Source: Paraburkholderia bannensis
Lineage (GTDB): Bacteria > Pseudomonadota > Gammaproteobacteria > Burkholderiales > Burkholderiaceae
Reading direction: 5' to 3'
Assembly: GCF_014200455.1 (NCBI RefSeq)
Contig: NZ_JACHBW010000024.1
Span: 20,083 to 84,082 of the forward strand
Length of the DNA stretch: 64,000 nt
Position 1 is the stretch's first letter; each line of letters begins with the position of its first letter. This document shows, one piece after another, positions 1 through 8,708 of this stretch. A model generated the notes under the pieces. That model saw nothing but the letters and a program-made list of their open reading frames with translations, did not search any database and had not been told where the DNA came from. Both the position numbers and the translations under genes were made by a program.

Positions 1-16
1 CCAGGAGAACGTTCGC

Positions 17-403
17 ATGTCGACCTTGTCCCGTGTTCTGTCCGGCGTTGCCGCCGCGTGCGTCGTGGCCCTCGCGCCGGCCGCGCAGGCCGCCAACCTT
101 AACTTTCTCACCGACACACCGGCCTCCTGGATGAAGCAGGCCGATTACAGCTCGCTCACGCATGCCGTGCGCGAGGCCGTCGCCACCAAACAGGACGGCG
201 AATCGGTCAGCTGGAACAACGACGGTCTGCGCAACAGCGTCAAGATCGACGCCAACATCACCGTCACCAAAACCGAAAAGGACGGCGACAAGACCTGCCG
301 GGACTCGGAAGTGGTGGTCAACGCCAAGGGCCAGTCGATGACGGTGCGCCCGCAGTTCTGCAAGGTTGGCGACGGCGCCTGGGTCTACCAGAAGAAGCAT
401 TGA
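17..403 (+). CDS. Small exported protein, possibly RT0821/Lpp0805-like surface antigen
   Basis: A 128-residue protein of unknown function. Residues 1-25 form a signal peptide ending in AQA, so it should be periplasmic or surface exposed. The mature part has two cysteines (C94 and C115) that could form a disulfide, and it ends with a DGAWV motif. The Trp-Asn-Asn segment followed by a Cys-Arg and a C-terminal Cys/DG-x-W pattern resembles the C-terminal half of RT0821/Lpp0805 (17-kDa antigen-like) surface proteins. That assignment is inference. The start is supported by an AGGAGA ribosome binding site at 3-8. The next gene starts 7 bp after the stop, so the two are probably cotranscribed. Confidence 0.75.
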   Translation: MSTLSRVLSGVAAACVVALAPAAQAANLNFLTDTPASWMKQADYSSLTHAVREAVATKQDGESVSWNNDGLRNSVKIDANITVTKTEKDGDKTCRDSEVVVNAKGQSMTVRPQFCKVGDGAWVYQKKH

Positions 404-410
404 GGGCGCA

Positions 411-860
411 GTGACAGGGAAGATCGTTTCATGCGGCATCGTGCTGCTCGATGCGCAGGGCCGCGTGCTGCTCGCACATGCAACCGGCACCGGCCATTGG
501 GACATTCCGAAGGGGCAGGGCGAGCCCGGCGAGACCGAGGCGCAGAGCGCGCTGCGCGAGATGGTCGAGGAGACGGGCATCGCCATCGACGAGACTCGCC
601 TGGTCGATCTCGGGCGTTTCGCCTATCGGCGCGACAAGGATCTGCATCTGTTCGCAGCGCGCGCGCTGGAGAGCGAACTCGATTTGTCGAGTTGCGTGTG
701 CGTGTCGATGTTTGCGCGCCGCCATGACGGCGTGATGATTCCCGAGATGGACGCGTGGCGCTGGACCGCGCCCGCCGATGTCGATCAGTACGCGAGCCGC
801 AGTCTCGCGCGCCTGTTCCACACCGCGCTCTCGCTGGCGGAGTTGCACGAACGTCTCTAG
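411..860 (+). CDS. NUDIX hydrolase
   Basis: A single-domain NUDIX pyrophosphohydrolase of 149 residues. The Nudix box is complete: a Gly, the invariant Glu five residues on, then REMVEETGI, at about residues 37-60, which binds the catalytic Mg2+. The substrate (a nucleoside diphosphate linked to another group) cannot be told from sequence. I place the start at GTG 411, where AGGG lies just upstream and the preceding gene is not invaded. A reading frame opens further upstream at TTG 366 but would overlap the preceding gene. It probably forms a two-gene unit with the exported protein upstream and ends at the terminator at 881-905. Confidence 0.85.
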   Translation: MTGKIVSCGIVLLDAQGRVLLAHATGTGHWDIPKGQGEPGETEAQSALREMVEETGIAIDETRLVDLGRFAYRRDKDLHLFAARALESELDLSSCVCVSMFARRHDGVMIPEMDAWRWTAPADVDQYASRSLARLFHTALSLAELHERL

Positions 861-880
861 CCGCGCGCGCAAATGAAAAA

Positions 881-905
881 AGCCCTGCAAATGCAGGGCT
901 TTTTG
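881..905. terminator. Bidirectional rho-independent terminator
   Basis: The hairpin AGCCCTGC-AAAT-GCAGGGCT is flanked by A6 on the left and T5 on the right. It can therefore terminate both the NUDIX gene on the plus strand and glnS on the minus strand, which converge here. Confidence 0.85.
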
Positions 906-930
906 ACTTTGGGTAACGCCGGCAACGGGC

Positions 931-2649
931 TTACTTGCCCCAGCTGTCGCGCAGACCCACGATGCGGTTGAAAACCGGCGCGCCCGGCTTCGAGTCGTAG
1001 CGATCGGCGACGAAGTAGCCGTGACGCTCGAACTGGAAGCGGTCTTCCGGTGCGGCTTCGCGCGCCGCCGGTTCGACATACGCCTGGACGACGCGCTTCG
1101 AATCCGGATTCAGCGCTTCGAGGAAGTCGCGTCCGCCCGCGTCGGGCTGCTCTTCGCGGAACAGTCGGTCGTAGAGGCGCACTTCGGCCGGCACCGCGTT
1201 GTCGGCGCTGATGAACTGGATCGTGCCCTTGACCTTGTAGTTGCTCGACCCTTCGGTACCCGATTTGCTGTCCGGGAAATAGTTGCAATGCACGGCGACG
1301 ATGTTGCCGTCGGCGTCCTTGTCCGCGCCCGTGCACTCGACTACGAAGCCGTACTTCAGTCGCACCTTATTGCCCGGGAACAGACGGAAATAGCCCTTGG
1401 GCGGCGTTTCCTGGAAGTCTTCGCGCTCGATCCACAACTCGCGCGAGAAGGTGAATTCGCGGTTGCCGCGCTCCGGATGATGCGGATGCACCGGCGCGCT
1501 GCACAGTTCCGACTGGCCTTCGGGGTAGTTGTCGACGATCAGCTTGAGCGGATCGAGCACGGCGGTCGCACGCGGCGCCTTGTCGTCCAGATCGTCGCGC
1601 AGCGCGCCTTCGAACACGCTCATGTCGATCCACGAATCGACCTTGGTCACGCCGATGCGCTCGCAGAACAGCTTGATCGCATCGGGCGTGAAGCCGCGGC
1701 GACGCACGCCGACGATGGTCGGCATGCGCGGATCGTCCCAGCCGTCCACATGGCTTTCGGTCACCAGTTGCAGCAGCTTGCGCTTGCTGGTGATTGCGTA
1801 CGTGAGGTTCAGACGCGAGAACTCGATCTGTTGCGGCAGCGGACGCGTGAACACGCCGGCGTCGGCCAGTTCGTTGAGCACCCAGTCGTAGAGCGGACGG
1901 TGATCTTCGAATTCCAGCGTGCACAGCGAATGCGTGATGCCTTCGAGCGCATCCGAAATGCAGTGCGTGTAGTCGTACATCGGGTACACGCACCACTTGT
2001 CGCCGGTGCGATAGTGATGAGCGAAACGAATGCGGTAGATGACCGGGTCGCGCAGATTGAAGTTCGGCGCGGCCATGTCGATCTTCGCGCGCAGCACATG
2101 CGCGCCTTCCTCGAATTCGCCGGCCTTCATACGGCGGAACAGGTCGAGGTTTTCTTCGACCGAGCGCTCGCGGAACGGCGAATTCTTGCCCGCTTCGGTG
2201 GCCGAGCCGCGGTTCGCGCGCATCTCTTCCGGCGACTGGCTGTCCACGTACGCACGGCCGCGCTGAATCAGCAGTTCGGCGAATTCGTAGAGCTTGTCGT
2301 AGTAGTCGCTCGCGTAGAAGAGGTATTCCTTATCCTCTTTCTTCCAGTCGAAGCCCAGCCAGGTGACCGCGTCGATGATCGAATTGACGTATTCGACGCT
2401 TTCCTTTTCCGGGTTCGTGTCGTCGAAACGCAGATGGCAGACGCCGTTGTAGCGCTGCGCGACGCCGAAGTTCAGGCAGATGCTCTTCGCGTGCCCGATG
2501 TGCAGATAGCCGTTCGGCTCCGGCGGGAAGCGCGTTTCCACGCGCTGCGCCCACTTGCCCGAGCGGTTGTCGTCGTCGATGATGTTGCGGATGAAATTGG
2601 ATGCCGCAGGCGCGTCCGTGCGGTCGGCGTCTTTACGTTCGGTATTCAT
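931..2649 (-). CDS. glnS: Glutamine--tRNA ligase
   Basis: Cytoplasmic class I aminoacyl-tRNA synthetase that charges tRNA-Gln with glutamine. The 572-residue length is close to that of proteobacterial GlnRS. The HIGH signature is PPEPNGYLHIGHA (residues 42-54), and the KMSKS equivalent is ITSKRKL in the second half of the catalytic domain. The C-terminal third is the beta-barrel anticodon-binding region. The start is ATG at 2649 (MNTERKDAD); the frame stays open upstream but gives low-complexity Arg/Ala/Pro sequence with no homologous look. It is divergent from the hydrolase gene at 2835. Confidence 0.97.
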   Translation of the reverse strand: MNTERKDADRTDAPAASNFIRNIIDDDNRSGKWAQRVETRFPPEPNGYLHIGHAKSICLNFGVAQRYNGVCHLRFDDTNPEKESVEYVNSIIDAVTWLGFDWKKEDKEYLFYASDYYDKLYEFAELLIQRGRAYVDSQSPEEMRANRGSATEAGKNSPFRERSVEENLDLFRRMKAGEFEEGAHVLRAKIDMAAPNFNLRDPVIYRIRFAHHYRTGDKWCVYPMYDYTHCISDALEGITHSLCTLEFEDHRPLYDWVLNELADAGVFTRPLPQQIEFSRLNLTYAITSKRKLLQLVTESHVDGWDDPRMPTIVGVRRRGFTPDAIKLFCERIGVTKVDSWIDMSVFEGALRDDLDDKAPRATAVLDPLKLIVDNYPEGQSELCSAPVHPHHPERGNREFTFSRELWIEREDFQETPPKGYFRLFPGNKVRLKYGFVVECTGADKDADGNIVAVHCNYFPDSKSGTEGSSNYKVKGTIQFISADNAVPAEVRLYDRLFREEQPDAGGRDFLEALNPDSKRVVQAYVEPAAREAAPEDRFQFERHGYFVADRYDSKPGAPVFNRIVGLRDSWGK

Positions 2650-2834
2650 GCGAAAAGGGAAGTCGTTCGAGGGCGCGATGCAAGTGGCCAGCCTGTCGGC
2701 AGGTGAGCGTTGAATTTTCAACCCTGCCGAAGCCGCACCGCGCGCCGGTGGTGCCTTCCATTCTACCTGACGCGACCTTTCCCGCCAGTCCAGGCGTCGG
2801 GGTGTCGCGTCGGGCTCACTTTGGCGGAGAAAAA

Positions 2835-3410
2835 ATGACGATAAGCGAGCCGCGCGTGCTGGTGCTGCCGGGCTATATGAACTCGGGGCCGGGACACTGG
2901 CAGACGCGCTGGGAAGGCGCGCACAGGGGCTTCCAGCGACTGCGCATGCCGGACTGGATGCACCCGGAGTGCGACGCGTGGTGCGCCGCGCTGGAAGCGG
3001 CGCTGTGCGCCGAAACGGGCGGCGCGGGCAGCGTGCTGCTGGCGGCGCACAGCCTGGGCTGCCTGACGGTGGCGCACTGGGCCGCCCACCACGCAAGCGA
3101 GGCGACGCGAGCCAAAGTGGCGGGCGCGCTGCTAGTGGCGCTGCCCGACCCGCATGGCCCCGAATTCCCCCGCGACGCGCATGGCTTCGATCCGGTGCCG
3201 CTGGCCGCGCTGCCGTTCGCCAGCATCGTCGTCGCCAGCACCGACGATCCTTACGGCGGCGTGGCGTTTTCGCAGCGATGCGCGCAGGCGTGGGGTAGCC
3301 GCTGGGAGGATATCGGCGCGCGCGGGCACATCAACGCTCAAAGCGGCCTGGCCGACTGGCCGCAGGGCTTCGCCTGGCTGATGTCGATGAAAACGCGCGC
3401 CGCCGCCTAA
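2835..3410 (+). CDS. RBBP9/YdeN family alpha/beta hydrolase
   Basis: A 191-residue serine hydrolase of the RBBP9/YdeN family. It shows the GYMNSGPGHWQ oxyanion-side motif near the N terminus, the nucleophile elbow AHSLG (Ser73), a catalytic Asp in STDDPYG and His in GARGHINAQSGL. The natural substrate of bacterial members is not settled. ATG 2835 is preceded by GGCGGAGA. Longer readings from 2601 would run into the divergent glnS start. Its last 4 bases overlap the 3' end of the convergent CoA-transferase gene. Confidence 0.88.
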   Translation: MTISEPRVLVLPGYMNSGPGHWQTRWEGAHRGFQRLRMPDWMHPECDAWCAALEAALCAETGGAGSVLLAAHSLGCLTVAHWAAHHASEATRAKVAGALLVALPDPHGPEFPRDAHGFDPVPLAALPFASIVVASTDDPYGGVAFSQRCAQAWGSRWEDIGARGHINAQSGLADWPQGFAWLMSMKTRAAA

Positions 3411-4627
3411 ACCACGCCCTTGTCGCGCAACGCCGCCACGCGCGCGCCGTCATAGCCGAGCACGTCGCGCAGCACCGCCTCCGTGTGTTCGCCGAGCGTC
3501 GGCGGATGCGCGGCCACGGCGGGCGGCGTCGCGCTCATGCGGATGGGATTGCGCACCAGCCGCGCCGTGCCGCCCGAGGGATGCGGCACGTCCACCTGCA
3601 TGCCGCGCGCGATCACCTGCTCGTTTTCGAATACTTCGGCGAGGTTGTTGATCGGCCCGCACGGCACGCCTGCGCTCTCCAGCGCACTAATCCAGTCGCT
3701 CTTGCTGCGCGCGCGGATCAGCTCCGCGACGATCGGCACGAGCGTGTCGCGATGGCGCACGCGTTCGGGGTTGGTGGCGAAACGCGCGTCGTCAGCCAGG
3801 CGAGGCGCGCCCGCCACCTCGACGAACTTGCGGAACTGGCCGTCGTTGCCGATGGCGAGGATGATCCAGCTATCGCTGGTCTGGAACGCCTGATAGGGCA
3901 CGATGTTGGGATGGGCGTTGCCCCAGCGCGCGGGCGGATTGCCGCTCGCGAGGTAGTTCGAATTCATGTTGGCGAGCATCGCCACCTGCACGTCGAGCAG
4001 CGCCATGTCGATGTACTGGCCTTCGCCCGTGCGGTCGCGGTGCGCGAGCGCGGTGAGCACGGCGACGCTCGCGTACATGCCGGTCATCAGGTCGGCGATG
4101 GCCACGCCTGCCTTTTGCGGACCGCCGCCGGGCAGGGCGTCGCGCTCGCCCGTGATGCTCATGAAGCCGCCCATGCCCTGCACGATGAAGTCGTAGCCCG
4201 CGCGCGACGCATACGGCCCGGTCTGGCCGAAACCCGTGACTGAACAGTAGACGATGTCGGGCTTCACCTCGCGTAGCGACTCGTAATCGAGCCCGTATTT
4301 TTTCAGCTGGCCCGCCTTGTAGTTCTCCAGCACCACATCGCTCTGCGCGGCGAGTTCGCGCACGATGCGCTGACCTTCGGGCGTGGCGATATCGACGGTC
4401 ACCGAGCGCTTGTTGCGGTTCGCGGCGAGATAGTAGGCGGCCTCCGCCGTATCGTCGCCCGCGGGTGTCTTGAGGTACGGCGGCCCCCAGTGACGCGTGT
4501 CGTCGCCGGCGCCCGGGCGCTCCACCTTGATCACGTCGGCGCCGAAATCGGCGAGTGTCTGCGCGCACCACGGACCGGCGAGCACGCGGGTGAGATCGAG
4601 TACGCGAATGTGGCTCAGAGCGCCCAT
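3407..4627 (-). CDS. Class III CoA-transferase (CaiB/BaiF family)
   Basis: A 406-residue cytoplasmic family III CoA-transferase that moves CoA between carboxylic acids through an aspartyl-CoA thioester. The N terminus (LDLTRVLAGPWCAQTLADFG) and the ADLMTGMYA segment with the predicted catalytic Asp179 are diagnostic. The glycine-rich GGGPQKAG loop lies just before it. The length matches formyl-CoA and succinyl-CoA:dicarboxylate transferases. The specific acid pair cannot be read from sequence, and neighbours give no pathway. It has its own intergenic region upstream (4628-4965). Confidence 0.9.
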   Translation of the reverse strand: MGALSHIRVLDLTRVLAGPWCAQTLADFGADVIKVERPGAGDDTRHWGPPYLKTPAGDDTAEAAYYLAANRNKRSVTVDIATPEGQRIVRELAAQSDVVLENYKAGQLKKYGLDYESLREVKPDIVYCSVTGFGQTGPYASRAGYDFIVQGMGGFMSITGERDALPGGGPQKAGVAIADLMTGMYASVAVLTALAHRDRTGEGQYIDMALLDVQVAMLANMNSNYLASGNPPARWGNAHPNIVPYQAFQTSDSWIILAIGNDGQFRKFVEVAGAPRLADDARFATNPERVRHRDTLVPIVAELIRARSKSDWISALESAGVPCGPINNLAEVFENEQVIARGMQVDVPHPSGGTARLVRNPIRMSATPPAVAAHPPTLGEHTEAVLRDVLGYDGARVAALRDKGVV

Positions 4628-4965
4628 GCGGTGTCTTCCAATGTCGTTATAGGTCGGGTTCGCCGCCGCGCACGATGGGGTCGATAGGGTGGCCCGGGGC
4701 GGACGTTCGGTTCATCTTAAGCGATCCCGAATCGCGCGTGGCAAATTTCGGTACGACGTTCCGCCAAGCGGAACAACGGATGCGCCGTGGTGAGGTGCCG
4801 TGCGCCACTGTGGCAAGCCTGCACGCCATGCCGAGCGCGCCGCCGCGAGCGTGCGGCGATCCCGTATAATCGTCCGATTCAGCATCACGGAAACCGCGCA
4901 GAACGCGCCTTTCCGCGCTCAAACAAGATTCAGCACAGACGCCCCGAAGGTAAATACAGCACGCC
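4628..4965. other. 338-bp intergenic region between CoA-transferase and alaS
   Basis: This is the divergent control region of the CoA-transferase gene and alaS. I see no gene or RNA in it. The only clear signal is a perfect TATAAT at 4865-4870, about 95 bp before the alaS start. No T-box-like or other riboswitch structure was recognised. Confidence 0.6.
4865..4870 (+). promoter_or_regulatory. Candidate -10 element for alaS
   Basis: A perfect TATAAT lies in otherwise GC-rich sequence, oriented toward alaS. No good -35 hexamer sits 16-18 bp upstream, so the promoter assignment rests on the -10 alone. Confidence 0.4.
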
Positions 4966-7590
4966 ATGAAAGCCTCCGAAATCCGCGAGAAATTCCTCAA
5001 GTTCTTCGAATCGAAGGGCCACACGATCGTGCGCTCGTCGAGCCTCGTGCCGGGCAATGACCCCACCTTGCTCTTTACCAACTCGGGCATGGTGCAGTTC
5101 AAGGACGTGTTCCTCGGCGCCGAATCGCGTCCGTACTCGCGCGCGACCACCGCGCAGCGCAGCGTGCGTGCAGGCGGCAAGCACAACGACCTCGAAAACG
5201 TCGGCTACACCGCGCGTCACCACACGTTCTTCGAGATGCTCGGCAACTTCTCGTTCGGCGACTACTTCAAGCGCGACGCGATCCACTACTGCTGGGAACT
5301 GCTGACCAAGGTCTACGCGCTGCCGGCGGAAAAGCTCACGGTCACCGTGTACCAGGAAGACGACGAAGCCTTCGACATCTGGGCGAAGGAGATCGGCGTG
5401 CCGGTCGAGCGCATCATCCGCATCGGCGACAACAAGGGTTCGCGCTACGCGTCGGACAACTTCTGGCAGATGGCCGACACCGGCCCCTGCGGCCCGTGCT
5501 CGGAAGTGTTCTACGACCACGGCCCGGAAATCTGGGGCGGCCCGCCGGGGTCTGCTGAAGAAGACGGCGACCGCTTCATCGAGATCTGGAATCTCGTGTT
5601 CATGCAGTTCAACCGTGATGCGCAAGGCAACATGACGCCGCTGCCCAAGCAGTGCGTCGACACGGGCATGGGTCTGGAGCGTCTCGCCGCGGTGCTGCAG
5701 CACGTGCACAGCAACTACGAAATCGATCTGTTCCAGAACCTGATCAAGGCCGCCGCGCGCGAAACCGGCATCAGCGATCTGGAAAACAACTCTCTGAAGG
5801 TGATCGCCGATCACATCCGCGCCTGCTCGTTCCTGATCGTCGATGGCGTGATTCCGGGCAACGAAGGCCGCGGCTACGTGCTGCGCCGCATCGTGCGCCG
5901 CGCGATCCGCCACGGCTACAAGCTCGGCAAGAAGGGTTCGTTCTTCCACAAGCTCGTGAAGGATCTGGTCGCTGAAATGGGCGCAGCCTATCCGGAACTG
6001 ACCGAAGCGCAGCAGCGCGTGACGGACGTGCTGCGCCAGGAAGAAGAGCGCTTCTTCGAGACCATCGAACACGGCATGTCGATTCTCGACGCCGCGCTGG
6101 CTGATCTCGATTCGAAGGGCGGCAAGACGCTCGACGGCGAACTCGCCTTCAAGCTGCATGACACCTACGGCTTCCCGCTCGACCTCACGGCCGACGTCTG
6201 CCGCGAACGCAACGTCACGGTCGACGAAGCGGCCTTCGACGAAGCCATGGCGCGCCAGCGCGAACAGGCGCGCGCCGCGGGCAAGTTCAAGATGGCGCAG
6301 GGCCTCGAATACGCGGGCGCGAAGACCACCTTCCACGGCTACGAAGAAATTGTCTTCGACGACGCCAAGGTGGTCGCGCTGTATGTGGATGGCGCATCGG
6401 TCAATGAAGTGAAGGCGGGCCAGGACGCCGTGGTCGTGCTCGACCACACGCCGTTCTACGCGGAATCGGGCGGCCAGGTGGGCGACCAGGGCGTGATTTC
6501 GAACGCGAGCATCCGCTTTGCCGTGACCGATACGCTCAAGGTTCAGGCCGATGTGAGCGGTCATCACGGCACGCTCGAACAAGGCACGCTCAAGGTCGGC
6601 GACGTCGTGAAGGCGGAAATCGACGCCGTGCGCCGCGCGCGCACGCAACGCAATCACTCGGCCACCCACCTGATGCACAAGGCGCTGCGCGAAGTGCTGG
6701 GCGCGCACGTGCAACAGAAGGGCTCGCTCGTCGACGCCGACAAGACCCGCTTCGACTTCGCGCACAACGCGCCGATGACGGATGAGCAGATCCGCCGCGT
6801 CGAAGAAATCGTCAACGCCGAAGTGCTGGCCAACGCGCCGGGCATCGTGCGCGTGATGCCGTACGACGAAGCGGTGAAGGGCGGCGCGATGGCGCTGTTC
6901 GGCGAGAAGTACGGCGACGAAGTGCGCGTGCTGGATCTCGGCTTCTCGCGCGAACTCTGCGGCGGCACGCACGTGCGGCGCAGCGGCGACATTGGCCTGT
7001 TCAAGATCGTGATGGAAGGCGGCGTCGCAGCCGGCATCCGCCGCGTGGAAGCGATCACGGGCGACAACGCCGTGCGTTTCGTGCAGGACCTCGACGCGCG
7101 CATCAACGCGGCGGCGGCGGCCCTGAAGGCGCAGCCTTCGGAACTGACGCAGCGTATCGCGCAGGTGCAGGATCAGGTCAAGTCGCTGGAGAAGGAACTG
7201 GGCGCGCTCAAGTCGAAGCTGGCGTCGAGCCAGGGCGACGAACTCGCGGGCCAGGCCATCGAAGTGAACGGCGTGCACGTGCTGGCCGCCACGCTCGAAG
7301 GCGCGGATTCGAAGACGCTGCGCGAAACCGTCGACAAGCTCAAGGACAAGCTCAAGAGCGCGGCAATCGTGCTGGCGGCCGTCGAAGGCGGCAAGGTCAG
7401 CCTGATCGCGGGCGTGACCGCTGAGGCCAGCAAGAAGGTCAAGGCAGGCGAGCTGGTGAACTTTGTCGCCCAGCAGGTGGGCGGCAAGGGCGGCGGCCGT
7501 CCGGACATGGCGCAGGCTGGCGGCACGGAACCGGCGAACCTGCCGGCCGCGCTCGCGGGCGTGAAGGGCTGGGTCGAAGCGAAGCTGTAA
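4966..7590 (+). CDS. alaS: Alanine--tRNA ligase
   Basis: Class II synthetase that charges tRNA-Ala and hydrolyses mischarged Ser- and Gly-tRNA-Ala. At 874 residues it is full length. The N-terminal catalytic core starts MKASEIREKFLKFFESKGH. The editing-domain zinc site is intact: HSATH at about residue 564 and CGGTH at about residue 665. The C-Ala domain closes with a GKGGGRPDMAQAGG motif. The start is unambiguous from the conserved N terminus, although the nearest Shine-Dalgarno-like GAAGG (4946-4950) is rather far upstream. The gene is followed by a strong terminator. Confidence 0.98.
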   Translation: MKASEIREKFLKFFESKGHTIVRSSSLVPGNDPTLLFTNSGMVQFKDVFLGAESRPYSRATTAQRSVRAGGKHNDLENVGYTARHHTFFEMLGNFSFGDYFKRDAIHYCWELLTKVYALPAEKLTVTVYQEDDEAFDIWAKEIGVPVERIIRIGDNKGSRYASDNFWQMADTGPCGPCSEVFYDHGPEIWGGPPGSAEEDGDRFIEIWNLVFMQFNRDAQGNMTPLPKQCVDTGMGLERLAAVLQHVHSNYEIDLFQNLIKAAARETGISDLENNSLKVIADHIRACSFLIVDGVIPGNEGRGYVLRRIVRRAIRHGYKLGKKGSFFHKLVKDLVAEMGAAYPELTEAQQRVTDVLRQEEERFFETIEHGMSILDAALADLDSKGGKTLDGELAFKLHDTYGFPLDLTADVCRERNVTVDEAAFDEAMARQREQARAAGKFKMAQGLEYAGAKTTFHGYEEIVFDDAKVVALYVDGASVNEVKAGQDAVVVLDHTPFYAESGGQVGDQGVISNASIRFAVTDTLKVQADVSGHHGTLEQGTLKVGDVVKAEIDAVRRARTQRNHSATHLMHKALREVLGAHVQQKGSLVDADKTRFDFAHNAPMTDEQIRRVEEIVNAEVLANAPGIVRVMPYDEAVKGGAMALFGEKYGDEVRVLDLGFSRELCGGTHVRRSGDIGLFKIVMEGGVAAGIRRVEAITGDNAVRFVQDLDARINAAAAALKAQPSELTQRIAQVQDQVKSLEKELGALKSKLASSQGDELAGQAIEVNGVHVLAATLEGADSKTLRETVDKLKDKLKSAAIVLAAVEGGKVSLIAGVTAEASKKVKAGELVNFVAQQVGGKGGGRPDMAQAGGTEPANLPAALAGVKGWVEAKL

Positions 7591-7621
7591 GCGCGAGATT
7601 TTCCCGAACTCACCGATAAAG

Positions 7622-7650
7622 AAGGGCTGCCCGAAATGGCAGCCCTTTTT
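7622..7650 (+). terminator. Rho-independent terminator of alaS
   Basis: A 10-bp perfect stem (AAGGGCTGCC / GGCAGCCCTT, loop CGAAAT) is followed by a T tract. It sits between alaS and the convergent LysR gene. Confidence 0.88.
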
Positions 7651-7659
7651 GTTTGTGGC

Positions 7660-8568
7660 TCAGATCGCGGCGGTTTCCGCGGGCGCCGGCGTTGCGCTGC
7701 GCGCATGTTCCAGCAGCGCCGATTTCAACGCGTCCAGCGCGGGAGAAAAATGCCCGCGCCGCCACGCTAGCAGCGTGTCGATCTGGCCGAGCGCGCCAAG
7801 CGAATGGATCGTGATGTCATCGGCGCCGCGCTGCAGATCGAGCACCGAACGCGGCGCGACCGCCACGCCTGCGCCCGCCGCCACACAGGCGACGATCGCG
7901 TGATACGAACCCAGCTCCAGCACGCGGGTGGGGCGGATGCCGTGCTCCAGATACCACGCCTCCACGTAGCTGCGGTACGCGCAGCCGCGCTCGAAGGCCA
8001 CCAGTGTCGAAAGCGCCACATCGCCTGGCTGGCGGATCGGCCGATGCCCGCGTGGCGTGATCATCACAAGTTCCTCGCGATAGACGGGCACGGATTCGAA
8101 CACCTCCGGGTCGGTCAATCCGGCCAGCGGCGTGGCGATCAGTGCGGCGTCGACTTCGAATTCGCGCAGGCGCTCGATCAGGCAGCCGGTCGTGCCGGTT
8201 TCCAGTTCGAGCGTCACGTCGGGCCAGTTCTGGTGATAGCGCGCAAGCACGCCGGGCAGGCGGCTCGCGGCCACGCTTTCCATGGTGCCCAGGCGCAGCC
8301 GCCCCGATGGACGCCCGGCCTTGAGCGCGTGGCGCGCTTCGTCGGCGAGCGCGAGCAGGCGTTCCGCGTAGGGCAGCAGGGTCTCGCCGGCGGGCGTGAG
8401 CACGAGGCGACGGCCATCGCGCGTGAAGAGCGCGGTGCCCAGCTGCTCTTCGAGCTGCTTGATCCGCGTGGTGACATTCGACTGCACACGGTTGAGCTTG
8501 GCGGCAGCCCGCGTCACGCCGTTTTCGCGGACCACGGCCCGAAAGATCGCCAGTGCGGCCAGATCCAT
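7660..8568 (-). CDS. LysR family transcriptional regulator
   Basis: A 302-residue LysR-type regulator. The N-terminal winged helix-turn-helix covers residues 1-60 (FRAVVRENGVTRAAAKLN, then RIKQLEEQLG), followed by the two-lobed effector-binding domain. ATG 8568 has a good upstream GGAGAG on the coding strand; the upstream in-frame codon at 8607 has none. It is transcribed divergently from the MFS gene at 8709 across a 140-bp gap, the usual arrangement for a LysR protein that controls its divergent neighbour. The effector is unknown. Confidence 0.9.
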   Translation of the reverse strand: MDLAALAIFRAVVRENGVTRAAAKLNRVQSNVTTRIKQLEEQLGTALFTRDGRRLVLTPAGETLLPYAERLLALADEARHALKAGRPSGRLRLGTMESVAASRLPGVLARYHQNWPDVTLELETGTTGCLIERLREFEVDAALIATPLAGLTDPEVFESVPVYREELVMITPRGHRPIRQPGDVALSTLVAFERGCAYRSYVEAWYLEHGIRPTRVLELGSYHAIVACVAAGAGVAVAPRSVLDLQRGADDITIHSLGALGQIDTLLAWRRGHFSPALDALKSALLEHARSATPAPAETAAI

Positions 8569-8708
8569 GATTCTCTCCGTGGAATGGATTGAATCATGAT
8601 AATTCATTTTTCGTGAACGGTTCCGGTGACTAAGATGGTTGGAACGGCGCCGTGCGCGACGCCGGCTTTCGTATCTGTCCCCGTATTTTCATTGGCTGGC
8701 CACCCATC

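Noticed and set aside
1021..2706. A 561-codon plus-strand frame across glnS
   Set aside because: Compositional shadow of glnS; no domain-like segments, and the glnS frame has HIGH and KMSKS motifs.
4628..4965. tRNA gene or T-box leader before alaS
   Set aside because: No cloverleaf arms or T-box sequence found; T-boxes are mainly in Gram-positives.
4930..7278. A 782-codon open frame antisense to alaS
   Set aside because: Its product is a His/Arg/Ala/Val-rich low-complexity mirror of a GC-rich gene. alaS is full length on the other strand with all motifs.
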